Assembly: GCF_008369165.1 (NCBI RefSeq)
Contig: NZ_VOBA01000001.1
Span: 1,171,630 to 1,235,629 of the forward strand
Origin: Dietzia sp. ANT_WB102
Lineage (GTDB): Bacteria > Actinomycetota > Actinomycetes > Mycobacteriales > Mycobacteriaceae
Direction: 5' to 3'
Length of the DNA stretch: 64,000 bases
Shown: positions 40,533 to 51,455 of the stretch, in pieces
Layout of the letters: each line of letters opens with the position of its first letter
How positions within the stretch are numbered: position 1 is the first letter of the stretch
Translations under genes and position numbers: made by a program
The notes under the pieces: generated by a model
What the model was told of the DNA's origin: nothing
Database searches by the model: none
What the model saw: the letters and a program-made list of their open reading frames with translations, nothing else

Positions 40533-42347
40533 ATGACTCCTCCTCCTGAGATCCTCGTCGGCCCGATGTTGCGGTACGTGGACAGCACCGACGCCACGGT
40601 GTGGGTGGAGGTGTCGGCGCCGTGCGAGGTGACCATCCACGCGGGCGACGAGGTGGTCACGGAGCGCTCCTGGGGCGTGCACGGCCACCACTTCGCAGTG
40701 CTGCACCTGCGCCACCTACCCGAGGGGGAGGTGACCCCGTACCAGGTGTCGCTCGACGACCGGCCCGCGTGGCCCGTCGAGCCGGACCGCCCGAGTGTGA
40801 TCCGCACGCCCCGCGCCGACGACACGGTGCGCCTGGCGTTCGGCTCGTGCCGTCGCGGTGAGAGCCAGACCGCGGTGGCGCTGCGCGAGATCGGCGCCGA
40901 CGCGTTGGTGGCCCTGGCGCACCGCATGGCCCACACCCCGCACGACGAGTGGCCGGACGCGATGCTGTTGCTCGGCGACCAGGTGTACGCCGACATCCCC
41001 AGCCGGGAGATCTCCGAGCGGCTGGCCGAGCGCCGCCGCGCGGGCGAGGGGCCGCAGTCGGTGCGCGACTCGGCCGGCGCCGGCGGTGACCGCGATGTGT
41101 CCGACGAGATTTGCGACTTCGAGGAGTACACGTGGCTGTACCACGAGTCGTGGCGGGACCCGGACGTGCGCTGGCTGCTGTCTACCGTGCCCAGCTGCAT
41201 GATCCTCGACGACCACGACCTGCGCGACGACTGGAACTCGTCGCACTCGTGGCGCCGCGAGATGACCGCCCAGCCGTGGTGGCGCGACCGGGTGATCGGA
41301 GCGTTCTCCAGCTACTTCGTCTACCAGCATCTGGGCAACCTCGCCCCCGATGAGTTGGAGACCAACGAGATGTATCAGGCGTTGCGGGCCGCGAGCTCGG
41401 ACGCCGAGAGGGAGTCGCTGCTGGATGACTTCGCCCTGTCCGCCGATTCCGACCGCCGCACGGTGCAGTGGAGCTTCAAGCGCGATTTCGGGCGGGTGCG
41501 GGTGGTGATGCTCGATGTGCGCGCGTCCAGGCAGCTGGACCCGCAGGATCGGCGGGTGATGGACGCGCAGGAGTGGGCGTGGGCCCGCGATGCATGTCTG
41601 GACGCCGACGCGGAGGTGGACCACCTGGTGATCGGCTCGTCGCTACCCGCGTTCATGCTGCCTGCTCTTCACCACATCGAGGGATGGAACGAGTCCGTGG
41701 CCCGCGACCGCCCGGACAAGCCGATCACCGCGCGGATCGGCGAGCGCATCCGCCTGGCGGTGGACCTCGAGCACTGGGGTGCGTTTCGAAACAGCTTCGA
41801 TGACCTGGTCGGCCTACTCACGGAGGTGGCGGCGGGGGACCACCGGCCCGCACCCGCGTCAATCCTGCTGTTGGGTGGCGACGTGCACTGTTCGTACCTG
41901 GAGGAGGTCGAACTCACCGCGGGGCGGGTCGCGGGCTCTCCCACCCGGGTCCACCAGCTGGTGATGTCGCCCTTCCGAAACCCCCTACAGAAGTCGATCC
42001 GCGCGGTGAACCGGCTCTCGGTCCGCGATCCCGTCCCCGCCCTGACACGCCGACTGGCCCGGGCGGTGGGGGTGCGCGATCCCGAGGTGCGGTGGCAGGT
42101 CACCGACGGCGTCTGGTTTAACAACGGCGTGATGACTCTTGTACTTCGCGGTCGCCGCGCCATGGTGCAGGTCGATCACGCCACCGTCGAGTGGCCCGGA
42201 CGTGGTCTGGGCAAGATCCTCACCCTGGTGCCCGCGCTGGTGCCGGAGTCGTGGGGACGACGACGGCAAGGCGGCGATTCGCTCAACCGTAAACCCCGTC
42301 AGGTGTTGCGGAGGACGCTGAGCAAGGAGCTCACGGGCGGCGCCTGA
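40533..42347 (+). CDS. PhoD-like metallophosphatase
   Basis: The 604-residue protein belongs to the alkaline phosphatase D/calcineurin-like group. Metal-binding motifs are AMLLLGDQVYADIPS near 150, MILDDHDLRDDWNSSHSW near 225 and ILLLGGDVHCSYLEEVE near 447. RLAFGSCRRGES near 95 is the usual start of the domain after an N-terminal Fn3-like part. No Tat or Sec signal is seen, so it may be cytoplasmic. ATG 40533 is chosen; the upstream frame overlaps the NUDIX gene. It is inserted between the mutT3-like gene and thiE compared with M. tuberculosis. Confidence 0.9.
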   Translation: MTPPPEILVGPMLRYVDSTDATVWVEVSAPCEVTIHAGDEVVTERSWGVHGHHFAVLHLRHLPEGEVTPYQVSLDDRPAWPVEPDRPSVIRTPRADDTVRLAFGSCRRGESQTAVALREIGADALVALAHRMAHTPHDEWPDAMLLLGDQVYADIPSREISERLAERRRAGEGPQSVRDSAGAGGDRDVSDEICDFEEYTWLYHESWRDPDVRWLLSTVPSCMILDDHDLRDDWNSSHSWRREMTAQPWWRDRVIGAFSSYFVYQHLGNLAPDELETNEMYQALRAASSDAERESLLDDFALSADSDRRTVQWSFKRDFGRVRVVMLDVRASRQLDPQDRRVMDAQEWAWARDACLDADAEVDHLVIGSSLPAFMLPALHHIEGWNESVARDRPDKPITARIGERIRLAVDLEHWGAFRNSFDDLVGLLTEVAAGDHRPAPASILLLGGDVHCSYLEEVELTAGRVAGSPTRVHQLVMSPFRNPLQKSIRAVNRLSVRDPVPALTRRLARAVGVRDPEVRWQVTDGVWFNNGVMTLVLRGRRAMVQVDHATVEWPGRGLGKILTLVPALVPESWGRRRQGGDSLNRKPRQVLRRTLSKELTGGA

Positions 42348-42348
42348 T

Positions 42349-42380
42349 GACGGCTCACGACCGATGGGGGACGAGCCGTC
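42349..42380. terminator. Hairpin between convergent phosphatase and thiE
   Basis: GACGGCTC (42349-42356) pairs perfectly with GAGCCGTC (42373-42380); TCTTC follows on the plus strand. Confidence 0.65.
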
Positions 42381-42451
42381 TTCACCGCTGCCTGGTCTCT
42401 CTACTCGGAGCGCTCTGATCCGGCCCGCCCCGGGCAGGCCGGGAGGGTGAC

Positions 42452-43177
42452 TCAGGCAAGCGCGGATGTCAGCGCGGCGGCGGCCGCTTCGGGGTCGTCG
42501 GCACCGGTGATCGCGCGGACCACCACCACCCGCCGTGCACCCGCGGCCAGCACCTGCGGAAGGGTGTCGGCGTCGATGCCGCCGATCGCGAACCAGGGCG
42601 TGGCGGCCCGATCCCGTGTCGCGGCCGCTGCATGGCGCACGAGGTCGAGGCCGGGCGCGTGGCGGCCCGGCTTGGTCGGAGTGGGCCACACGGGGCCGGC
42701 GCAGAAATAGTCGAGCAGGGGGTTCGCTGCGGCCTTGTCCACCTCGGCCGCGGCGTGGCAGGACAGGCCGATCACCACGTCGTCGCCGACGATGCGGCGC
42801 GCCCATTCCACCGGCAGGTCGTCCTGGCCGACGTGCAGCACGTCCGCCCCGGACGCGACGGCGACGTCGGCGCGGTCGTTGACCGACAGCATCGCCCCGT
42901 GCTGGTCGCACACCTCGCGCATCACCGCGAGCGCCCGCAGTTCGTGACCGGCCTCGAGCGGGCCGTGGTCGCGTTCGCCGGCCGAATTCTTGTCCCGCAA
43001 CTGGACGATGTCGACCCCGCCGGCCAGCGCCGCCGAGACGTCCCTGCGCAGCGCCGGGAAGTCGCCCGACCAGCCCTGCCCACGGGCCTCCTCGTCGAGG
43101 TGCCGACGGGCGTCGATGCAGAGGTAGAGGCGGGCGTCGGCGAGGCGGGCACGGAGGCGGTCGGCGCGAGAGGTCAT
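42452..43177 (-). CDS. thiE: Thiamine-phosphate synthase
   Basis: The 241-residue TIM-barrel enzyme couples HMP-PP with thiazole phosphate to thiamine phosphate. Seen are [10 protein letters not shown] near 55, [20 protein letters not shown] near 94, [26 protein letters not shown] near 136, [16 protein letters not shown] near 155, and [20 protein letters not shown] near 190. ATG 43177 is preceded by a TACGGT -10 box 7 nt away on the minus strand. Only 40 bp separate it from the divergent thiO start. The longer frame to 43687 is antisense to thiO and rejected. Confidence 0.94.
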   Translation of the reverse strand: MTSRADRLRARLADARLYLCIDARRHLDEEARGQGWSGDFPALRRDVSAALAGGVDIVQLRDKNSAGERDHGPLEAGHELRALAVMREVCDQHGAMLSVNDRADVAVASGADVLHVGQDDLPVEWARRIVGDDVVIGLSCHAAAEVDKAAANPLLDYFCAGPVWPTPTKPGRHAPGLDLVRHAAAATRDRAATPWFAIGGIDADTLPQVLAAGARRVVVVRAITGADDPEAAAAALTSALA

Positions 43178-43184
43178 GCCCACA

Positions 43185-43190
43185 ACCGTA
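43185..43190 (-). promoter_or_regulatory. -10 box for leaderless thiE
   Basis: On the minus strand TACGGT lies 7 nt before ATG 43177. Confidence 0.4.
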
Positions 43191-43204
43191 GGCGAGAGCC
43201 CCAC

Positions 43205-43210
43205 TAAGCT
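43205..43210 (+). promoter_or_regulatory. -10 box for leaderless thiO-thiS-thiG
   Basis: TAAGCT lies 7 nt before GTG 43218. With the thiE box facing it, the divergent promoters are back to back and leave no room for a riboswitch. Confidence 0.5.
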
Positions 43211-43217
43211 GACCGTC

Positions 43218-44411
43218 GTGACTATCGACCCCGGACCTCCCACCGCCCGAACCGGCGCCCGCCGCGTGGCCGTGGTCGGCGGTTCGGTGATCGGTCTGGC
43301 GTGCGCGTGGTCCATCGCCCGGTCCGGTCTCGCCTCCGAAGTCGTGATCCACGAGCCTGACGACTCCGCCCCCGACGGTGTGCCCACCTCGGGGGCGGCG
43401 TGGGTGGCCGGCGGCATGCTGGCCCCGTTCAGCGAGGCCTGGCCGGGCGAGGAGGAGGTGTTCGCGCTCGGCGTGGACTCCCTGCGGCGGTGGCCGGAGT
43501 TCCTCGCCGCTCTCGCGCCGCACGTCCCTCCCGGCCCGCCCGTCCGCACCGCGACCCACACACACATGGTGGCGGTGGACGAGGCCGACGCGCGAGACCT
43601 CGACATGGCCATGCAGTGGGCCGCCCGCCAACCCGATCCCACCCGAGGTACCGCGGGCCCGGGCGCGGATGCGGCACCCGGCATCACCGAGGCCGACCTG
43701 CGCCGTATCTCCCGGCGTGAACTGCGCGAGGCCGAGCCGTCCCTGGCCCGCGTCGCCCGCGCCGCCTACCGGATGGGCGCCGAGGGCGCCGTCGACAACC
43801 GCATCCTCCTGGCAGCCCTGGCTCGTGCCTGCCGCGCCGAGGGCGTGACGTGGGTGCGCAGCGCGGTGACCGCGCTCGACGACGTCGACGCAGACCGCGT
43901 CGTGCTGGCCGCGGGCTCCGGGTCCGCCGCCCTGGCAGGTCTGCCGGTGCGCCCCGTCAAGGGCGAGGTACTCCGGTTGCGCGCCCGGCCCGGATGCGAG
44001 GACCCGCCCCACGGAGTCGTCCGGGCGTTCGTGCACGGGCGGCCGCTCTACCTCGTGCCACGTGACGGCGGCCTGGTCGTGGGCGCGACCCAGTACGAAC
44101 ACGGTGACGACCGGCAAGTCACCGTCGCCGGTGTGCGCGACCTGCTCGCCGACGCCGAGACGGTCTTCCCCGGGATCGGCGAGTACGAACTGGCCGAGGC
44201 CATCGCCGGTCTCCGGCCGATGTCCCCGGACAACATGCCCTTCCTCGGCACCGATCCCACTGACCCGCGTCTCATCCACGCCACCGGGCACGGCCGCAAC
44301 GGCATCGCCCTGACCCCGGTGACCGTGGCCGCGGTCTGGGCGGAGCTCCGAGGACTGCCCGTGCCGGTGGCGGCGCGTGCGGCCGCCCCGGACCGGTTCA
44401 GCCGGGGATGA
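43218..44411 (+). CDS. thiO: Glycine oxidase (thiamine biosynthesis)
   Basis: The 397-residue FAD enzyme oxidises glycine to iminoglycine, a precursor of the thiazole ring. The dinucleotide site is [18 protein letters not shown] near residue 16; [20 protein letters not shown] near 57 is typical of Thi[12 protein letters not shown]-like [14 protein letters not shown] near 333 and [14 protein letters not shown] near 355 complete the FAD fold. GTG 43218 is supported by the TAAGCT box. A Gly/Ala/Asp-rich insert near residues 143-155 is not conserved. First gene of thiO-thiS-thiG. Confidence 0.92.
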   Translation: MTIDPGPPTARTGARRVAVVGGSVIGLACAWSIARSGLASEVVIHEPDDSAPDGVPTSGAAWVAGGMLAPFSEAWPGEEEVFALGVDSLRRWPEFLAALAPHVPPGPPVRTATHTHMVAVDEADARDLDMAMQWAARQPDPTRGTAGPGADAAPGITEADLRRISRRELREAEPSLARVARAAYRMGAEGAVDNRILLAALARACRAEGVTWVRSAVTALDDVDADRVVLAAGSGSAALAGLPVRPVKGEVLRLRARPGCEDPPHGVVRAFVHGRPLYLVPRDGGLVVGATQYEHGDDRQVTVAGVRDLLADAETVFPGIGEYELAEAIAGLRPMSPDNMPFLGTDPTDPRLIHATGHGRNGIALTPVTVAAVWAELRGLPVPVAARAAAPDRFSRG

Positions 44412-44470
44412 GCTGTGTGGTCCGGGGCGACTACGGTGGGATGGACAGCAGATGTGAAGCAGGAGGCCCC

Positions 44471-45506
<1,036 letters not shown>

Positions 45507-45510
45507 GCCC

Positions 45511-45533
45511 CGCCCGCGCGACAGTGGCGGGCG
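45511..45533. terminator. Hairpin between convergent thiG and the DUF1707 gene
   Basis: CGCCCGC (45511-45517) pairs with GCGGGCG (45527-45533), 5 bp after the thiG stop and 8 bp from the stop of the opposing gene. Confidence 0.55.
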
Positions 45534-45540
45534 GTCCCGG

Positions 45541-46194
45541 TCACTCCTCGATGCGGGGCACCCGACGCACGCCGATACCGCCCATGAGCGCCAGCCCGGT
45601 GACCCGAACCACAGGAGCGCCGGGCGGGGCCTGGTGGACCGGGCGCGGATCTGGCCTCCAATGCCCGGACTCCTCGCCGAAGCCGCCCATCAGACCGATC
45701 CCCTCGACCTCCACGTGCACGTCGTCCGGGACGTAGATTTCGATCCCTCCCATGATCGCGAACGCCCGGATCGTGGTCTCCTGGGACTGCAACGCGGCTC
45801 TGCGCAGGTCGATCTCGATGCCACCCATCAGCGCGAACGCCGTGTGCACCGCGGGAAGGGTCCACGTCCCCGTGCGCTCGACGCCGCCCATGATCGCCAG
45901 TGAGGTGGCGGGCCCGCTGCCGCCGGTGACCCGACGAGCCGGGGCCCGGTGAGGGCGGGCCTCCAGCGTCGACTCGTGCTCGCGGTGCGCCACGGGCAGG
46001 TCGTGCGTGAGCTCGATGAGCTCGGATCGAAAGCGCGCCGAGTACGCCCGCGAGGTCCGTTCGTCGAACTCGGCGAGTGTGAGTCGCCCCTCCGAGTAGG
46101 ACTCCTGCAGGAGCCTGGCGGTCGTGTCGCGCTCGGCGTCGGAGGCGCGAACCGACGGAAGCTGGCGGTCCGGCTCGGGGGTGGCGTCGTCCAT
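45541..46194 (-). CDS. DUF1707 protein with LiaF-like beta repeats
   Basis: The 217-residue soluble protein starts with a DUF1707 domain (VRASDAERDTTARLLQES, GRLTLAEFDERTSRAYSAR), about residues 14-65. The rest has four ALMGG/AIMGG motifs (SLAIMGGVERTG, AFALMGGIEID, AFAIMGGIEIYV, GLALMGGIGV), as in the LiaF/DUF2154 C-terminal domain, where they form a beta solenoid. Membrane segments seen in many relatives are absent. It may sense or bind envelope components. ATG 46194 follows a TAGGCT -10 box. Confidence 0.82.
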   Translation of the reverse strand: MDDATPEPDRQLPSVRASDAERDTTARLLQESYSEGRLTLAEFDERTSRAYSARFRSELIELTHDLPVAHREHESTLEARPHRAPARRVTGGSGPATSLAIMGGVERTGTWTLPAVHTAFALMGGIEIDLRRAALQSQETTIRAFAIMGGIEIYVPDDVHVEVEGIGLMGGFGEESGHWRPDPRPVHQAPPGAPVVRVTGLALMGGIGVRRVPRIEE

Positions 46195-46201
46195 GGTCAC
46201 G

Positions 46202-46207
46202 AGCCTA
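46202..46207 (-). promoter_or_regulatory. -10 box for leaderless DUF1707 gene
   Basis: On the minus strand TAGGCT lies 7 nt before ATG 46194. Confidence 0.5.
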
Positions 46208-46268
46208 GACCTGTGCGAGCTGTACGCCGGCTGAGTAGGTGGACGCACGCTGGGCGGAGCCCGGCAGG

Positions 46269-46274
46269 CACACT
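46269..46274 (+). promoter_or_regulatory. -10-like box for leaderless ABC operon
   Basis: CACACT lies 7 nt before ATG 46282. It faces the TAGGCT box of the divergent DUF1707 gene 62 bp away. Confidence 0.4.
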
Positions 46275-46281
46275 GGTGTCC

Positions 46282-47196
46282 ATGATCGAGGTACGGAATC
46301 TCACCAAACGCTTCGGCGCCTCTACCGCCGTGGACGACCTCAGCTTCACCGTCCGACCCGGCGTCGTCACCGGATTCCTCGGCCCGAACGGGGCCGGTAA
46401 GTCCACGACGATGCGGATGATGGTCGGGCTGGACACCCCCACGTCCGGCCAGGCGCTGATCAACGGGATCCCGTACCGCGAGCTCGAACACCCTGCCCGC
46501 CGGGTCGGTTGCCTGCTCGACGCGTCCTGGACCCATGCCAACCGCTCCGCGGGCGCGCATCTGAAGATGGTCGCCGCGGCGGGCGGCGTGGCCCCCACCC
46601 GCGTCGACGAGGTGCTCGCCCTGGTGGGCTTGACCGACGTCGCCGGCCGCAAGGTGGGCGGCTACTCGCTCGGCATGCGCCAGCGGCTGGGCCTGGCCAC
46701 CGCCATGCTCGGGGACCCCGAGGTCCTGCTGTTCGACGAGCCCGTCAACGGCCTCGACCCCGAGGGCATCCTGTGGATCCGCCGTTTCATGCACGCTCGC
46801 GCAGCCGAGGGCCGCACCGTACTGGTGTCCTCACACCTGCTGTCGGAGATGGCCCAGACCGCGCAGGACCTCGTGGTGATTGGCCGCGGCAAACTCCGCG
46901 CCCAAACCTCCGTCGAGGATTTCCTCTCCGCCGCCACGTCCTCGGTGATCCTGCGCACCCCGCACGTCGACGAGTTCACGGCCGCTGCGCGCGAGGAAGG
47001 CATCGAGGCCACGTTCGACCCGGAGCAGGGGGTATTCCTCATCGAGAACCTCCGGGCAACGCTGGTCGGTGACCTCGCCGCCAGCCTGGGGATCACCGTC
47101 CACGAACTGCACGAGAAGCGGGCGTCGCTGGAGGAGGCCTTCATGGCCCTCACCGACCAGGACGTCGAATACCACGGTCAGGAGTCCACCCGATGA
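46282..47196 (+). CDS. ABC transporter ATP-binding protein
   Basis: The 304-residue ATPase has Walker A FLGPNGAGKSTTMRMMVGLD near 35, an ABC signature variant YSLGMRQRLGLATAMLG near 135, Walker B EVLLFDEPVNGLDPEG near 153 and the switch His in VLVSSHLLSEMAQ near 187. The C-terminal 80 residues are the regulatory extension seen in drug/antibiotic and lantibiotic-export type ATPases. ATG 46282 is chosen; the upstream frame overlaps the divergent gene. It is coupled to the permease by ATGA. Substrate unknown. Confidence 0.93.
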   Translation: MIEVRNLTKRFGASTAVDDLSFTVRPGVVTGFLGPNGAGKSTTMRMMVGLDTPTSGQALINGIPYRELEHPARRVGCLLDASWTHANRSAGAHLKMVAAAGGVAPTRVDEVLALVGLTDVAGRKVGGYSLGMRQRLGLATAMLGDPEVLLFDEPVNGLDPEGILWIRRFMHARAAEGRTVLVSSHLLSEMAQTAQDLVVIGRGKLRAQTSVEDFLSAATSSVILRTPHVDEFTAAAREEGIEATFDPEQGVFLIENLRATLVGDLAASLGITVHELHEKRASLEEAFMALTDQDVEYHGQESTR

Positions 47197-47957
47197 ACCA
47201 ACTGAAGTCCGAGTGGATCAAGGTCACCACCACGAAGAGTGCCTACTGGCTGTACGCGATCGGCATCGGTTTGGCACTGCTGCTGGCCGGGATCATCGGT
47301 CAGTTCGAGCAGACCTCCACCGGGGAGCCGATGGCCGGTGAGCCCGGCGGCGGCGGCGACCCGCTGTTCGCGATCCTCGGGGTCAGTGCGTTCACCGTCC
47401 TGCTGGCATGGATCGCCGCAATCGTCGGCGTGACCGGTGAATACCGCTACCACACGATCAAGGCCACGTTCCTCACCACTCCGTCGCGCTGGCCGGCCAT
47501 CGTGGCCAAGACCGCCCTGTTCGCGGCGCTGTCGATGGTGGTCACGGCCGTCTCGGTAATCCTGGCCCTCCTTGTGGCCAGGGCGTTGTCCCGGAACCAG
47601 GGGTGGACGCCGTTCTCCGGGGACGGGCTGACGTACCTGTGGCGCTTCCCCGTTTACGCGGCGTTGGGCACGTTCGCTGTGATGGGGCTGGCGTACATCA
47701 TGCGCAACGCTGCGGGCACGATCTCGCTGTTCCTGGTGTGGACACTGGCGCTCGAGGGCATGATCTCCTTGATCCCGCGGGTCGGGGAGGACCTGGCCGC
47801 CTGGATGCCATTCGCCAATGGTGACTTCTGGACGCAGGGCGAGACGGTCCGCGGCTACATCACGTGGGGCGAGTGGCCGGCGTTGGCGTGGTTCGCCGCC
47901 GTGTGCGTGGCCCTGTGGGGCGTCGGGCTGCTGATGACGCTGCGCCGGGACGCCTGA
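47193..47957 (+). CDS. ABC transporter permease (ABC-2 type)
   Basis: The 254-residue protein starts MNQLKSEWIKVTTTKSAYW, typical of ABC-2 permeases whose N-terminus lies along the membrane. It has about six transmembrane segments (near 18-38, 60-85, 105-128, 148-168, 178-200, 228-248). It pairs with the preceding ATPase. The substrate cannot be told; an envelope-stress link through the adjacent LiaF-like gene is only inferred. Confidence 0.9.
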   Translation: MNQLKSEWIKVTTTKSAYWLYAIGIGLALLLAGIIGQFEQTSTGEPMAGEPGGGGDPLFAILGVSAFTVLLAWIAAIVGVTGEYRYHTIKATFLTTPSRWPAIVAKTALFAALSMVVTAVSVILALLVARALSRNQGWTPFSGDGLTYLWRFPVYAALGTFAVMGLAYIMRNAAGTISLFLVWTLALEGMISLIPRVGEDLAAWMPFANGDFWTQGETVRGYITWGEWPALAWFAAVCVALWGVGLLMTLRRDA

Positions 47958-47959
47958 CC

Positions 47960-47980
47960 GTTCGGGCCGCACGCCCGAAC
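47960..47980 (+). terminator. Hairpin after the ABC permease gene
   Basis: GTTCGGGC (47960-47967) pairs perfectly with GCCCGAAC (47973-47980) around a 5-nt loop, directly after the stop. Confidence 0.65.
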
Positions 47981-48032
47981 CCGAGCCGCGCACCCGCCCC
48001 GACCCAGGGGTGTGGCGCGCGGCCCGGTCTCC

Positions 48033-49842
<1,810 letters not shown>

Positions 49843-49922
49843 TGAGTATTGAATTGTGCAGGGGGCAGCGTACCCCGACGAGTAGCATCGCCAGTGGAAC
49901 ACACTCTGCAGAAGGGGTTCTG

Positions 49923-50219
49923 ATGTCCGCTGACACGTCGTTGGTTCTGGTCCACAACACCGATAGAGACCGGTTCGAGTTGTGGGACGGCGAGACCTTT
50001 ATGGGCTTGGTCGGTTACGAGAAGGACGGCGAGGTCTACATCCTCCTCCATACCGTGATCGAGGAGCGGTTCGGCCAACAGGGGATCGCTCGTCTGCTGG
50101 TCAGCTTGGTGCTCACACGACTTCGACTCGACGGGCTCAAGATCCGGCCGGTGTGCAGCTATGTGCGGCGCTTCCTCGTCCGATTCCCGGAGTACCAACT
50201 CCTCGTCGCTTCGGAGTGA
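49923..50219 (+). CDS. Small GNAT (YjdJ-type) N-acetyltransferase domain protein
   Basis: The 98-residue protein has the compact N-acetyltransferase layout: RFELWDGETFMGLVGYEKDG, then YILLHTVIEERFGQQGIARL with a Q-x-G-x-A acetyl-CoA loop, and IRPVCSYVRRFLVRFPEYQ at the end. This matches the single-domain YjdJ/At1g77540 type, with the Cys near residue 77 in the position used by that subfamily. ATG 49923 has AAGGGG upstream. Acceptor unknown. The stop lies in the first copy of a tandem repeat. Confidence 0.85.
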   Translation: MSADTSLVLVHNTDRDRFELWDGETFMGLVGYEKDGEVYILLHTVIEERFGQQGIARLLVSLVLTRLRLDGLKIRPVCSYVRRFLVRFPEYQLLVASE

Positions 50220-50265
50220 CCACCGCCTCAGAGTGACCACCGCCTCAGAGTGACCACCGCTGCAG
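50215..50265 (+). repeat. Three 17-bp tandem repeats overlapping a stop codon
   Basis: The unit AGTGACCACCGCCTCAG occurs at 50215-50231 and 50232-50248, and a third copy with two changes at 50249-50265. The first copy contains the TGA of the GNAT gene. Confidence 0.95.
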
Positions 50266-50355
50266 GCGACAGTCGCCTGAGCCGGTGGCCGGTGCCAGCC
50301 GGTGGGGGAGCCGACCTAACCTGACCCCAGACGACCAGCGATCCAGAGGACTTCC

Positions 50356-50898
50356 ATGACGTACCCGCCGCAAGGCCACAGCGCCGGCGATGACTACACC
50401 GGCGGCGATTACTCCGGCGTTGACGACCCGACGCGGAGCCCGTATGGCCAAGGCCCATTCGGCAACGGCTCAACCGGGCAGAACCCATACAGTCAGGGAA
50501 CCTACGAACAGGGGGCCCACGAACAGAGCGTGTACGGCCAGGGTTCGTACGGGCAGACCGACTTCAGCGCCCAAGCCCCAGGCTACGGGGCGCAGACCCC
50601 GTCCTACACGGGTGCGGGCGGGTACGGGGCCGCCTCGGTCGCTAACCCCGGCCCACCGTCGAACGTCGGCTGGGCGGTCGCGTCAATCCTGTTCTTCTGG
50701 CCACTGTCGTTCGTCGCGATGACCCGCGCCCTGGAGGTCTATCCGCTATGGGCCGCCGGGCGCCACGCCGAGGCGGAGGCCGCGAGCGCCACGGCCAAAA
50801 AGCTCGGCATAATCTCAGTGGCCATCGTGGCGGTGCTCATCGTCCTGTACTTCATCTTCATCTTCGCGATGGTGGGGCTGGCCTCGAGCGGCTTTTAA
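50356..50898 (+). CDS. CD225/dispanin-family membrane protein
   Basis: The 180-residue protein has a 95-residue N-terminal tail rich in Gly, Tyr, Gln and Ser (YGQGSYGQTDFSAQ, SPYGQGPFGNG) and then a CD225-like two-helix part: NVGWAVASILFFWPLSFVAM near 102 and a helix near 152-172 (IISVAIVAVLIVLYFIFIFA). The connecting loop contains YPLWAAGRHAEAEAAS, similar to the conserved amphipathic loop of dispanins. ATG 50356 follows AGAGGA. Role unknown; relatives in actinobacteria sit in the membrane. Confidence 0.82.
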   Translation: MTYPPQGHSAGDDYTGGDYSGVDDPTRSPYGQGPFGNGSTGQNPYSQGTYEQGAHEQSVYGQGSYGQTDFSAQAPGYGAQTPSYTGAGGYGAASVANPGPPSNVGWAVASILFFWPLSFVAMTRALEVYPLWAAGRHAEAEAASATAKKLGIISVAIVAVLIVLYFIFIFAMVGLASSGF

Positions 50899-50916
50899 GC
50901 CCAGGCTGGCCCGCGA

Positions 50917-51333
50917 CTAGGCCAAGCCCAGGCGCGGTGCCTCGATCGCGGGGCACGCGTCCATCACCACGTCCAGCCCGGCATCTTTCGCCCGCTGCGC
51001 CGCAGCCTCGTCGATCACGCCCAACTGCAGCCACACCGCCTTGGCACCCTTGGCGATCGCATCGTAGACCACGCCGCCCGCGAGCTGCGAGTTGACGAAC
51101 ACGTCGACCACATCGATCTCGCCGGGAACGGACGCGAGATCGGGGTACCCTTGCTGACCGTGCACCGTCTCGGCCTTCGGGTGGACCGGAACGATCTCGT
51201 GTCCGAGGTCGCGGACATAGGCGGCGATCCGGTACGCGGTGCGCTCGGTGTTGTTCGACAGGCCGGCGACGGCCCATCGACCCTTCTCCGAAAGCAGACG
51301 CGTGACGACGGCCGGGTCATTGGTATGGCTCAT
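50917..51333 (-). CDS. CoA-binding-domain (YccU-like) protein
   Basis: The 138-residue Rossmann protein has WAVAGLSNNTERTAYRIA near 20, IVPVHPKAETVHGQQGYPDL near 45, IDVVDVFVNSQLAGGVV near 70, and AVWLQLGVIDEAAAQRAKDA with MDACPAIEA near the end. This is the CoA_binding_2 family of small cytoplasmic proteins. ATG 51333 begins MSHTNDPA, and the longer frame to 51375 adds a leader not seen in the family. It is convergent with the dispanin gene. Confidence 0.9.
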   Translation of the reverse strand: MSHTNDPAVVTRLLSEKGRWAVAGLSNNTERTAYRIAAYVRDLGHEIVPVHPKAETVHGQQGYPDLASVPGEIDVVDVFVNSQLAGGVVYDAIAKGAKAVWLQLGVIDEAAAQRAKDAGLDVVMDACPAIEAPRLGLA

Positions 51334-51376
51334 ACACAGTGCAATGCCCGATCTCGCCCAGACATTCCCCACCATC

Positions 51377-51455
51377 CCCTCCGCTAGTCCCCGGCGGTGG
51401 CGTGCGCGGGGACATCGCTTCGCTCACTGGCGCTCCCTCCGCTAGTCCCCGGCGG
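51377..51455 (-). repeat. Direct repeat of 21 bp at and after the ppk2 stop
   Basis: A 21-bp unit CCCTCCGCTAGTCCCCGGCGG is found at 51377-51397 and 51435-51455, 58 bp apart. The second copy contains the stop and last codons of ppk2 on the minus strand, so the first looks like a duplicated gene tail. Confidence 0.85.

Noticed and set aside
41985-44291. 768-codon antisense frame over thiO and the phosphatase end
   Set aside because: Arg/Gly-rich shadow without motif. The thiE gene is read in another frame.
50215-50265. Possible CRISPR or attachment site
   Set aside because: Three head-to-tail 17-bp copies without spacers, integrase or tRNA.
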